From: Arctopsyche grandis
Lineage: Eukaryota; Arthropoda; Insecta; Trichoptera; Hydropsychidae
NCBI RefSeq assembly: GCF_051622035.1
Contig: NC_135358.1
Coordinates: forward strand, 12,902,001 to 12,966,000
DNA: 64,000 bases
Reading direction: 5' to 3'
In this document: positions 24,172 through 34,200 of the stretch, in pieces
Layout: each line of letters starts with the position of its first letter
Position numbering within the stretch: position 1 is the stretch's first letter
The notes under the pieces: model-generated
What the model was told of the DNA's origin: nothing
What the model saw: the letters and a program-made list of their open reading frames with translations, nothing else
Databases searched by the model: none
Program-made: the position numbers and the translations under genes

Positions 24172-25795
24172 TTATACATTTTGCAGTACCATAACCTCAT
24201 ATTCTTCAACGGCAAGTACACCATCGTTATAAATAACATAGCAACATCCTTCCGACTGTTGTACCTATGGACAATGCGTAATGTTAGAATGAAATTGAAT
24301 TATATCACTTTTTTATAAGTAAAAAACAAATATTAAACCTTTCCCATGACAATGGAACCGTCAGACATTGTAGATCGTCCGATATAAAGATTTTCTCCGT
24401 CAGCTGTTTTTCCAGCCAGTACACCATTAGGAGGTGCACTTCCATTTTTACTCTTTACCCATTTTAATGTTGGTGTCACCTTACAGTACATCTAAAATAA
24501 TAATAATAGGTAAAGTAAAGATTATAATCATTGATATGTATGTATTTAAAAATATAATGAAATATTATCGTAGCTCAAATTCATAACTGTGATTTAGTAA
24601 GTATGTATAGCGTGCTGTGAAGAACTTTCATATTGTCAAGAAATTAATTTTTCACTTCAAAAAATGTGGGTGTATTAAAAAGTGAGTATTAATGATTAAA
24701 AATTTAAGCATTTTGGTGCTTATTTTTCAATCTGATGCCATATAGTATTATGGTTCAGAAAATGGAATACCTTGATATCTTACATATCTCAAAAAAAAAA
24801 ATCCAGTCATTCTTCAATAATAAGAAAAAAATCAGATATAGATCAACGGATCATATCGACATTAACCAGTTGAATGTTCATGTTATTATGAGTAATAATC
24901 TCCACAAATAAATAATACTTCAAATATATATATGTAAGTAATACACACCTCAAAATTTGCTACAGGTTTATTTCTCATATTATGTGTAACATAAGCACAC
25001 TTTTTGCTCGGAACAATTTTACATGGCAGTATTTCAGATTCTTGACGAGCTCTTCCTACAAATATGGCATCATTTCCTTCATAGCCGACTAGAACAGCCT
25101 TTTGTTGCAATTTACTGCAAGCATTTATATCAGTTGGAATCCATGCATATCCTTCAGCTGTAATATATACATACATATGTTTATACCATTTATATTGAAA
25201 AAAATGTCATCATACTGATTAATCATAAAATAAGTGTGTTTATAATTTGAGAAAGCTATACATACAGTTTATCAACATAAACGGTTGTTGATTTTTCGCT
25301 GGTGGACGTTCAAATCCCAGTGCTGCATGCGAAAATGCTGTAAATATACACTTTCAATAGATATGTTTATTTTTATTACTAGCATCTTCTTATTAGGGTT
25401 TGAATCCACTCATATATAGCTAATTTATATGTATATTTTGATTATAAATTATGTGTCAATGAATAAAATAATTTGATTACATGCATATATTATTATATTG
25501 AAAAACACTAGTATTTGAAAAATTACTTCAAAATTGGTCTACATCTTGTCTTAAAACATAAAATAAGTGCCATAAACTTATTTACATTTTCACTACTTTA
25601 TATGAATACAAATTCAAAGAAAACAATTACCCAAATCTTGTTGATTGATCTGCCGCCCAAATGATTGATCGTCAAATCCTAAAAATGTGTATTTAAAATT
25701 TTTCACATACAAATTACATATATAAAGAAATATAATAATGCTATTTCAGAATAAAAAATTATAATTAAAAAATAATTTATTTGACTACCTGCCAT
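24172..25795 (-). CDS. DM9-repeat (DUF3421) protein, gene B, 193 aa
   Basis: Six minus-strand exons: 25795-25789, 25678-25631, 25337-25266, 25157-24949, 24491-24339, 24264-24172; phases are consistent throughout. The first coding exon is only ATG GCA G. Residues 1-45 form a short Gln-rich lead (FDDQSFGRQINQQDL), then two DM9 repeats: GYAWIPTDINAC to NFEMYC and LKWVKS to YEVMVL. The second repeat has lost part of the usual GRAHH motif (GRSTM) and is more diverged than in A or E. No signal peptide or membrane segment. The 209-nt and 93-nt exons match gene A's exons in position and phase, so the genes arose by duplication. A lectin-like, infection-responsive role is inferred from the family. Confidence 0.87.
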
Positions 25796-25913
25796 CGTGC
25801 TGTCGTATATAGTGTTAGATCTTTCTAGTAAAGCACTTAACTATTAATTTGAAGTGTATAAATATAATTGCGCACAGCTCTAGTGTAAAATTCTTATCAA
25901 GTAAAATATATGG

Positions 25914-25927
25914 AAGGATAAGATAAG
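25914..25927 (-). promoter_or_regulatory. Clustered GATA sites upstream of gene B
   Basis: AAGGATAAGATAAG lies about 120 bp upstream of the gene B start, almost the same word and distance as at gene A. A further TTCTTATCAAG (inverse GATAAG) lies at about 25891. Confidence 0.45.
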
Positions 25928-26041
25928 TTGATTTGTCATAGGAGACTTTTAAGAAAAACTTTGATAAATCAATTTCATGAAAATTATATGAATCATTGTT
26001 TAAAGATTTTTTTTTATTATTATTTTAAATTTTAAATTATT

Positions 26042-26850
26042 TTAAAATGCACCTGGATAATCTTTCTCTGGAAGTGGAAGACATTTTCTTGTTGCTGGCA
26101 CAGGAATTTTCAAAGTTTTTTTTTCAGAGTCAAGATTCAAAGAAATTTTAGGTGTAGGTTGATCTTTTGGTGGTTGTCTCATTGCAGGTATAGTTCGACG
26201 CAATGTTGGTTGAGGTGGAACACTACTGGCTTCCTTTGTATCTGAAGTATTATAGTTGAATTTTAAGTTTGCAATATAGAAAATCTTTTTATTTTTAATC
26301 AAAAATAATATTCACTTTGTGAATTGGTATTTGATTTAGTATTTTCTGAATCAATAATTGGCATAACATGTAATTTTATTAGATTGGCAATAAGATTTCT
26401 AGTGTTTTTGTCTAGCAAGTCTTTCTTAGATATCCCAGCATTTTCAAAAAAATCTTTTAAATGTAGTTTTGATGATGAATCTATATTAAAAAAACATACA
26501 TACATTGTTATATCAAGAATTTGTTTATTATTTGAATAATTGAACAAAATTTAACTTGGAGTTTCTTGTGGAATTTCTTTGAATGATTTAGGACCACTAT
26601 GATTTTTTATAAAATCTAGTATGAATTTTCTAGTATCGTCATCATTTAGTTGGGAACTTGTTACTCCAGATTTTTCTAAAAACTCTTTTAAATCTTCTCC
26701 GAATAAATCCATTGTTTTCTAAAAGTATCATATGTGTGTAGGTTAGAAATTCACTAAAATACAAGCGATTTTGGGCTATTGAAAATAATTTCGAAAAAAC
26801 AAGATGATGACGATAGTACCAAATAAAATGTATCTTACTCTTTCATCCAT
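26042..26850 (-). CDS. Small protein with two WASP-GBD-like repeats and a proline-rich tail, gene C, 179 aa
   Basis: Four minus-strand exons: 26850-26839, 26718-26556, 26480-26316, 26241-26042; phases agree. The second donor (GTTAAA) is weak. Residues about 7-45 read LKEFLEKSGVTSSQL then TRKFILDFIKNHSG, closely following the pattern of the autoinhibitory part of the WASP/N-WASP GTPase-binding domain (LKNLFDMCGISEAQL). A second, weaker copy follows (LKDFFENAGISKKDL, TRNLIANLI, about 64-100). The last 65 residues are basic and proline-rich. No WH1 or VCA region, so it cannot itself activate Arp2/3 in the standard way; it might act as a decoy or ligand for VCA or GTPase. This is inference from pattern, not a search. 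It lies between DM9 genes B and E and shares the tiny-first-exon plan. Confidence 0.68.
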
Positions 26851-27660
26851 TATTATCTAAAAAAAACTTAGTATTTAATACTGTCACTCTCTGCGTTCGG
26901 AAAACGAATGGTTATTGTCATTTCTAGTTATGTATGCACATGTAATTACATGTATCTCCAGGAAATGATATCAGTATTGATAAAAACCGCAAAATGTCAA
27001 AACGAATGCCGATTGCCGTTTACAGTTTTAATAATCAGTATTTGAATGTATGTTATTATATAGAACTAACCCATGTCAAATTCTAAAACTGTATGAAATT
27101 CTTATATAAAAAGTTAGTTATCGTTTATTAAGGTCGAATAAAAAATATTGCTTGAATTATGTATTTAACCAAAAAAACTCATACTATTGCAAATTATACG
27201 ATATTTTTTTATATTGTACATATAGTGTATTTAATATAACGTCTATAATAATTAAAAATAGAGGAAAACTATACCAATAAAATTTTAACATTATACAATA
27301 TTTAACATTAAGGTAAATTATAATTTCATTTCGATTTGAATTTCTATTTCAAAACACTTCTGACCTACATCCATATATGTAATATTGTCATATTTAAATG
27401 TATGTATAATACATATACGCAAACTTTAGTATTTATACATACGTATATTATATAATATAAGCATATACAAAGAAATATATGTGAATTTTGTAAATGATTT
27501 TTTATATATGTACATTTTTTTACCTGGGAATAAAACACAATGATAATTTAATTTCAATTTAATATATATTTCATATTGTTTAACAATGAATTCAGTATTT
27601 TATACAATTACACAATAGTTCGGTTATCAAACAATATTAATGATTAAAGTGCTTGGATAT
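26851..27660. other. Intergenic; 3' end of gene D
   Basis: AT-rich DNA between genes C and D. TTGATAAAAA near 26975 could be a GATA site for gene C. No exon seen. Confidence 0.4.
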
Positions 27661-27951
27661 TTATTCATTTCTCGGTTGGAATCCACCTTGGTAAGGTGAC
27701 ATTCCTGGATACGAAGGTCCAGGGACATATTCGGGTGGACGATGTAACGGCCCGTGACTGTTATTAGGCATCTGCTGTGGATATTGAGGGTAATTTGGGT
27801 AATTTGGATAGTTCGGATTTGTTAGTGCACCATTATCTGGCGGTGGATATTGTAATTGAGGATATTGCGGTGGAAAATTAGTTAATGCTCCATTATCTGG
27901 TTGGGGATAACCTTGCGGACCCTGAGGATACCAACGACCTGACTCATCCAT
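27661..27951 (-). CDS. Pro/Tyr-rich small protein, gene D, 96 aa
   Basis: A single coding exon whose acceptor lies at 27957-27958 (long T-rich tract then TTTAG); a probable 5' UTR exon ends at 28036 with donor GTGAGT. It starts MDESGRWYPQG and is rich in Pro, Tyr, Gln and Asn, with PDNGALTN present twice (about 17-24 and 37-44), then YPNYPNYPQYPQQ-like repeats. There is no domain, signal peptide or membrane segment, so it is probably disordered. The composition resembles the proline-rich lead of DM9 gene E, suggesting it derived from, or works with, such proteins; this is inference. The open frame continues upstream of the ATG through the intron, but without an ATG. Confidence 0.62.
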   Translation of the reverse strand: MDESGRWYPQGPQGYPQPDNGALTNFPPQYPQLQYPPPDNGALTNPNYPNYPNYPQYPQQMPNNSHGPLHRPPEYVPGPSYPGMSPYQGGFQPRNE

Positions 27952-28173
27952 TATATCTAAATTAAAAAAAAAAATCACGTTAATTCGAATATTACCATTA
28001 AAATGAAAAACAATACAGTGTGTAAAAATACTCACTATGTATGTAAGTTCAACAAGCAGTATGAGCACGATGAAACACAAGTGCTGGAAGAATCGATAGT
28101 CACACTTGTTATGTACAATAGATAAAATGGACTAATGGCCGTCGAAGGATAACAATAATCTATTTTGATATTA

Positions 28174-28333
28174 TGGAGGATGAACGAATGAGACGACTGG
28201 CATGTTAATGCACGTGTTTATTATATGACAGCTGAAGACAGAGTGAGTAGCAGCTCTCCGAACCCAGCCGGGTTGGTCCCCACTCGCAGGAAGGCAACCA
28301 AACTCGACCATGTCGTATAAGCGAGCCGCCACA
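28174..28333 (-). mobile_element. Solo LTR (same family as the element at 55.5 kb)
   Basis: This 160-bp sequence matches the two LTRs of the element at 55510-56595, in the same orientation, with TG...CA ends (read on the minus strand) and an AATAAA signal. No internal region remains next to it, so it is a solo LTR left by recombination between two LTRs. It differs from the 55-kb LTRs at several positions and so is somewhat older. It lies just upstream of gene D. Confidence 0.85.
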
Positions 28334-29281
28334 ATATCTAAGATAATTGATATCTCTGTCAATTATCTTGTTTTTAAATGAAATATTGTATTGTGACAAA
28401 TAAATTGTATTGTGACAAATAAATTGTATTGTGACAAATAAATATATCCGTTTCCATCTCCATCTCCATATCGAGCAAATCGTCATCGTCAGTCCCAGGT
28501 TCTTCTAACAAATTTAATATGTCTCCAACAGTTAAGTCTTCATTAGATCTGAAATGGGCCCAAAAATTGGCGTTAGATTTTGTGTATATATAACAAAAAA
28601 ACACCAAAAACATCGAACAGTAATCAAAATAATTTGACACGGGAAAAGACTAGCGTAGCCATATGGATACGCAAGCATTTGGGATTGAATTATAGCTATA
28701 CAATACATATTTGAAAGCACCTAAGTATGTACATTTATAGCACTACACATTGACATAATAAATGTATTCATAAAAGTAATGAAAGGCATTTAAAAGTTTA
28801 AAAATAAATGCACTTACGTTTTCGAACAGTCCATTTTTGGTTAAAAATTTCAACCACAAATTGTAACTCCTCTCTTTGTTTCTGGTAGCTGTTCCCTCCA
28901 CTGTAGCACACCAATAACTGTCAAGCGTATCCAAAGGGACAAAACTCGCGCAAAAAAAACCGTATTCAGGTATAAGTGGGGGCGCTGGGGATTTAATTTC
29001 GCCATTGCATATACTGTTGCCGTATGGCTACGTACGTACTTGGAGGGCTTTAGTCCGACCGCTGTACTCTGTGAGGTGGATTACATGCCGTCTCGCTTGC
29101 ACCTAACACATTACGCGTTACAACCATATACACAATGAAAGCATTTAAATTGCAATTACTGCTTGAGTTAGTACGTTTAGATAAAAAAATAAAAATATTG
29201 AGATAGAAAACCAATCCTTATAAACGTGGTGAAATAAAAAAAATTGCCAAATAAATGAAAAATAACACGGGAAAAAAAATA
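28334..29281. other. Repeat-like region with two coding-like minus-strand stretches
   Basis: On the minus strand, 28950-28803 reads SYWCATVEGTATRNKERSYN and ends at a good donor (GAAAAC then GTAAGT). Bases 28555-28440 read LTVGDILNLLEEPGTDDDD after a good acceptor. The phases of these two stretches do not fit each other. The second resembles acidic N-termini of piggyBac-type transposases, but I cannot name it. A short tandem repeat TTGTATTGTGACAAATAAA lies at 28386-28440. Probably transposon debris. Confidence 0.35.
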
Positions 29282-29598
29282 TATTTTTGACTTTTAAAAT
29301 TCGCTAGACAATTAATTATAAGTATTTTGAAGCAATGAAATATCACAATCAATAGAAAAAACATCTGACTGTTGATTCCTATACTCACTTGGAGCACAGC
29401 AATACTAGATTTTGAGTTAAAAACCGCAAAAGCCAAAAAACTTTAAAAATCGCGCATTTTTTTAAACGCTCATATCTCGTAAACGATCACTAACCAACAA
29501 AAATCATTATCATATTCGAATTCAGTAGGTCAAAGTTAGTAAAGATTGGTTAGTCTCCGCTCTGGTAACTCAAAAACATGATTTTTTGTTGCTCAGTG
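29282..29598. mobile_element. MITE with CACTGAGCAAC terminus, copy 2 (one end lost)
   Basis: Same family and orientation as 9142-9410; the right end is TTTTTTGTTGCTCAGTG. The left end departs from the full copy near 29282. No coding capacity. Confidence 0.75.
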
Positions 29599-30531
29599 TT
29601 ATTAATAATAAAGTTCACGATTTATAACAGATTGAAAATTAAAAATATATATAATCCGGAATGTTCCAAGTTTATATTATAGTTTTTATTTAATTTTACT
29701 TTACTTTTACCACATAATTTTGTTTTAATTTTTTTTCAATATATGTATGTAATTCTTGAAAGCTCTTTTTTTTCCTTCATTAAAAATTCCTTGGCACGCC
29801 TGACATTCAGAAAATAATAATTTGGAAATTTTGGCACGAGAACGGAAAAAGGTTCGCTACCCCTGCTTTACTACATTGCAAAATCATGTTTTTGCACAAA
29901 ACTATAAATAAATATTTGTATTTCAACCACACGGACACACCTGGACCGCCCCTAGAGTTAATCGATATATCTATTTTTAATTTTTATATGAAGAAACTCA
30001 ATATTAAAAAAAAATAAGAATTCGTAAGAATTCTCATCCTTGTTTCCAGAATGTCCACATACAAAGAGGTACGTATATATAAATTGTTTTATTGCAGTAT
30101 CCATGTACCAGATCCGTTCCTCCGGATTCCTTTTCCTATGACTGTTTACGATTCTACATACATGCGCCACAGTGAAAATATGAAATGATCTTCATGCTAC
30201 TCTTTAAACTAATACAAAACAAGTGTCATCCTAGGTTGCACCGCCCCTAGAAAGAGAACCTGTGTGGCGCGCCAGATTCAAAATAATTTATTAATTGAAT
30301 AAAATACTTGTTTTATTAGGGAACGCGTTTATGTAAGTATGTGTATTTGTGTGGCACAGACTCGTGTCCTAGCAAAAAAAATCTAGCCTGTTTTTTTTTG
30401 TATCGTCTATGACTGTCGAACGTTATCTTCTTATGCACACTCACAGAATAGGACTATCAGATATGCACATACATGTACATATGTATATACATATGTATGT
30501 ATGATATGTTTAAAGTACATAAGTACTAAGT
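29599..30531. other. No gene seen
   Basis: AT-rich sequence with a TACATATGTA-type microsatellite at 30465-30500. Short minus-strand ORFs show no domain. Confidence 0.4.
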
Positions 30532-30906
30532 GGGTCTACGTGACGAGACAGAATGTTAAACGACAGAAAACGCAAATATTGGAAGGCAAAGATCGAAAAT
30601 CGAAAGATCAAAAAAAAATGGTGCATGGTAAACGGTACATACTCACGTACATACTCACTTAATTTGCACGAGCAGGATACAACAGGAACAAGAGGAACAT
30701 GCTTTTCCTCACGTATTCTGCGCGCGCACATTAATACGGGAGGAAAAGCCTGTTCCTCTTGTTCCTGTTGTGTCCTGCTCGCGCAAATTAAGTGAGTATG
30801 TACCGTTTACCATGCACCATTTTTTTTTGATCTTTCGATTTTTGATCTTTGCCTTCCGATATTTGCGTTTTCTGTCGTTTAACATTCTGTCTCGTCACGG
30901 AGACCG
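30532..30906. mobile_element. Long foldback element (about 175-bp arms, 9-bp target duplication)
   Basis: The element is almost entirely two inverted arms meeting near 30719 around CTGCGCGCGCACATT. Outer ends are GGGTCTACGTGACG and CGGTCTCCGTGACG. GTACTAAGT is duplicated on both sides (30523-30531 and 30907-30915). Arms are roughly 95% identical by eye. Nearly complete inverted arms and a 9-bp duplication fit a foldback MITE of the Mutator type, which is inference. It encodes no protein; the ORF at 30553-30795 is an artefact of the arms. Confidence 0.85.
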
Positions 30907-31223
30907 GTACTAAGTAGGGGATTAGATATGGAATTCTTGGAAAATTTATTTGTCCAAAGCGATCAATCGTCGCGATAATTTAGATACATGTATGTATTGT
31001 GAGATCATTTTTGTTTCTTTTCAAATCAAAAAGATTAATGAATCCATTGTTTGCTGCCTTTTACAATGGCAAATTTTTATTTGGATTTTTTCTGTAATCA
31101 CAGAAATTCTTATAAACAACATACACAATTGTTTCAATGTACATTTAATTGATTACAAAATCGAAATACAATAGAATGCAATAAAATATTCATGCCACCT
31201 TATTTAAGAAACTTTTAAGAGGT
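30907..31223. other. Downstream region of gene E
   Basis: AT-rich sequence between the foldback and gene E's stop codon; presumably contains gene E's 3' UTR. Short plus-strand ORF not supported. Confidence 0.4.
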
Positions 31224-34200
31224 TCAATTGATTACAAGAACTTCATAATCTGCAGCGCTCATTTCTTGCCCGTCAAATGGGTAATAGCAGCATCCGTGAC
31301 TACGTTGAACCTGCAAATAAAGCATAATAATTAACGCCATATAGCATTTTTCCATCATTGTACAGTATATATGTACACCCTTACTTTGCCGGGCGTCATG
31401 GTTCCACCATGGTTGACACGGCCAAAATACAACACTTCTCCATCAGCTGTGTTACCTACTTCGACGGCACCGTCCGGTATCTGACCACCACTACAGAAGT
31501 TCCATGAAACAGTTGGTTGACACAAAACCTAGAATTTAATATTAAATGAACATTATTTATTTATTTTGTTATAGTATACTTTTAAAATTGCTGTAGTTAC
31601 AACCACAAGCCACATAGGACTCACGCATATCACCTACACATGTCTATAATTAATGTGTTTATAAATGTCCAGATACACTTTCTGTATGGTTATTTGTTGT
31701 TAATATAGCAAAAAGACAATACATAAGCTACCCAAATCTTATTTCCTGATATGCAACGACAAAAGCGAGTTAAAAAAAGCGTTAAGTTTAATAACTACCC
31801 CGCAACACGGTAAGCAGCAACAGCAGCACCAACACGAAGAACTTTCCTGTTCATCCACAACGATAACCTAGATGTAAAAAAATTTGTGGATATATCAAGA
31901 ACGAATATCGCTCTGTATAAAGAGTTTAAGCAAGAAATCTTCAGATTCAGTCTTCATCACAAATAGTTTTAATTTTTTTGAAGACTTTTCTGGGAATTAA
32001 TATTTTTTAGGGTTACCATACTTACTAAATTGAATAGTGTACAAGAAAACAATAGTTTATATACACTTTTCCATTTATTACTGCTTATCCTTATTATTAA
32101 TTTATAAATTAATTAAAATCATTATCTGCAAGAATATTTTTTAAAGAACACACAAGAAAAAAAATTACTTAGTTGTTACTTATGTATAATATTTCTAATT
32201 AGAAATTAAAATGAGTTTTTTTTTAATAATTTAAATTTTTCAGATGATATGTTTTTCAGTACCTACTATTTATTCTACATCCAAAGTTCTACAGTAAAAA
32301 AATATTTTTGGTAGAAATTTAGAGTATTTGATAGATCATAAATTATCAGCTTTTTTAATACATTAAATTCAGCTTATCAGTAGTCGAAAATAAATATCTT
32401 ATCAGAGTCCATATTAAAACAATAAAATATGCACTAGTGCTTAAAATGATTTTTTAATAATTGAGATTTTTAAAATCAATTTTATCAGTGTAACTGGGAG
32501 GGTCAAATCTGCATTGGCATCCCCTTAATCTGAACAAAGTATGAATTCTAGATAAGAATGAAATTAATTATAAAGAATATATAAATAATCTTTATACTTA
32601 TATGACTTATATTAACAGACCACAAATAAAATATTTTATTTACTGAATACCATTTGTAACAACAAAAATATGGGCATTTTATAAGTACCTCCCATTTTCA
32701 AATTCTGGTGAGTTCATTGAAATTTATACCAAAAAATAATGCAAGATTTTTAAAACTTAAAAAGTAGAAATGTAAGTAAAAGTAGATAGTAGAAGGGTAA
32801 CCCTATATTTTATAGATTTGGATCACTTTTCAAACTCTCAAGCCATGACTTAATTTTTAAATACAATAATCATGCAAAGCATTAGTAATACCAAACGACA
32901 CAAATAAAACTATAACAAATGCAACTTATTTCATCAATTGTACAAAGAAACTACTCACAAATTTAATTTTATGAATATGTTATGTATATGTTATAATCAT
33001 TTTATGAATTATGGTTTATTATACCAACTTATGATAATAAGTTGCAATTATTAAATTTGAAATTTTATTCAAATATACACACATGCATGCATGGTAATAG
33101 CTAGAAAATCATTAATTATATTAACCTCGAATTGGTCTTTCACAACTTCTTGACCACCATATGAAATGTAAGCAACCTGCTTCGAAGGTATGACCTTCGC
33201 TGGTATCATATCTCCTAAATGATATGCTCTACCAGCATATAGTTCACTTCCATCTGTATCATGACCCACCAAAAGAGCTCCAGTCAAGGTGCAGTTTGAG
33301 CAGCTGGCTCCAACCCATTTGTAGTTTCCTATAAAAGAACAATTACATTATATCTGCATTGTTTACATTGTAGATGATATGTGAGTGGCAAGATTTGAAT
33401 TTGAAGTTAAATTCAGCTAATCTAATATTTCACTCTGGTATCTTAACTTTAAGGGTATTGAAACGAATGTCGATAGGAGGTATTAACCAGTGATTACGAT
33501 AAAATATAATGAATGGCGATGGTAATCATTCTGAATCTGGTGCTCAAAGTTAGATGCATCAGCATGATCATCCCAGTATCCTTTGCTGTTTGACTTTTTC
33601 TTGTTACTAGGAATATTTAGGACATGCATTTATATTGATTATTTCCATTTTTTTTTTAATAAATGTCAACGTTATCTTTATCTTTGAACAAACACTGTCT
33701 GGCTTTTTTATCTGTTTCAAATAAAATTCACGATAAATCATCGAGTATTAGCGATAAATATATAAAATTATAGTTTATAAAGCTCTTATGATAAAATAAA
33801 ATACATGGAATTAAATTTAAATGTTAGACCGTGTTACGGAGTCCAATACGTATTTACATATTTACTTATATTTTTAATATACATATGTATGTACATATGT
33901 ATATGCTACAGACACAGTGTGAAATGCGTTAGTGCATAAACTAACTAAAACTGGTTTCATTCACCGAATTTCTGAGAAACGAAATGACTATTAAATAGAA
34001 TTTATTATTATCTAGTCTAGAGTTCTGAACTAGCGATTCTTAACCGTAAGTCGCGAAAGGTTTGAAGGATTGAGAATACCTAAACTTATGCTTAATAGTT
34101 TTTGCATGAGTAAACTAGTTCATGTGTCAATTTATTCTTCTGTGTACAATATGACTGGCTAGATTGGTTCGTGTATAAAAAAACTAGTATGTTCTTGATC

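Noticed and set aside
27952-28080. N-terminal extension of gene D with a hydrophobic, signal-like stretch
   Set aside because: It has no ATG and crosses a clear intron (donor GTGAGT near 28036, acceptor at 27958), so the apparent signal peptide is probably not made.
28743-28960. Coding-like stretch SYWCATVEGTATRN as a host exon
   Set aside because: The neighbouring coding-like stretch does not join it in phase, and the area is rich in repeats; more likely transposon debris.
30553-30795. 80-codon ORF with Cys-rich end
   Set aside because: It runs from one arm of the foldback through the loop into the other arm; no domain.
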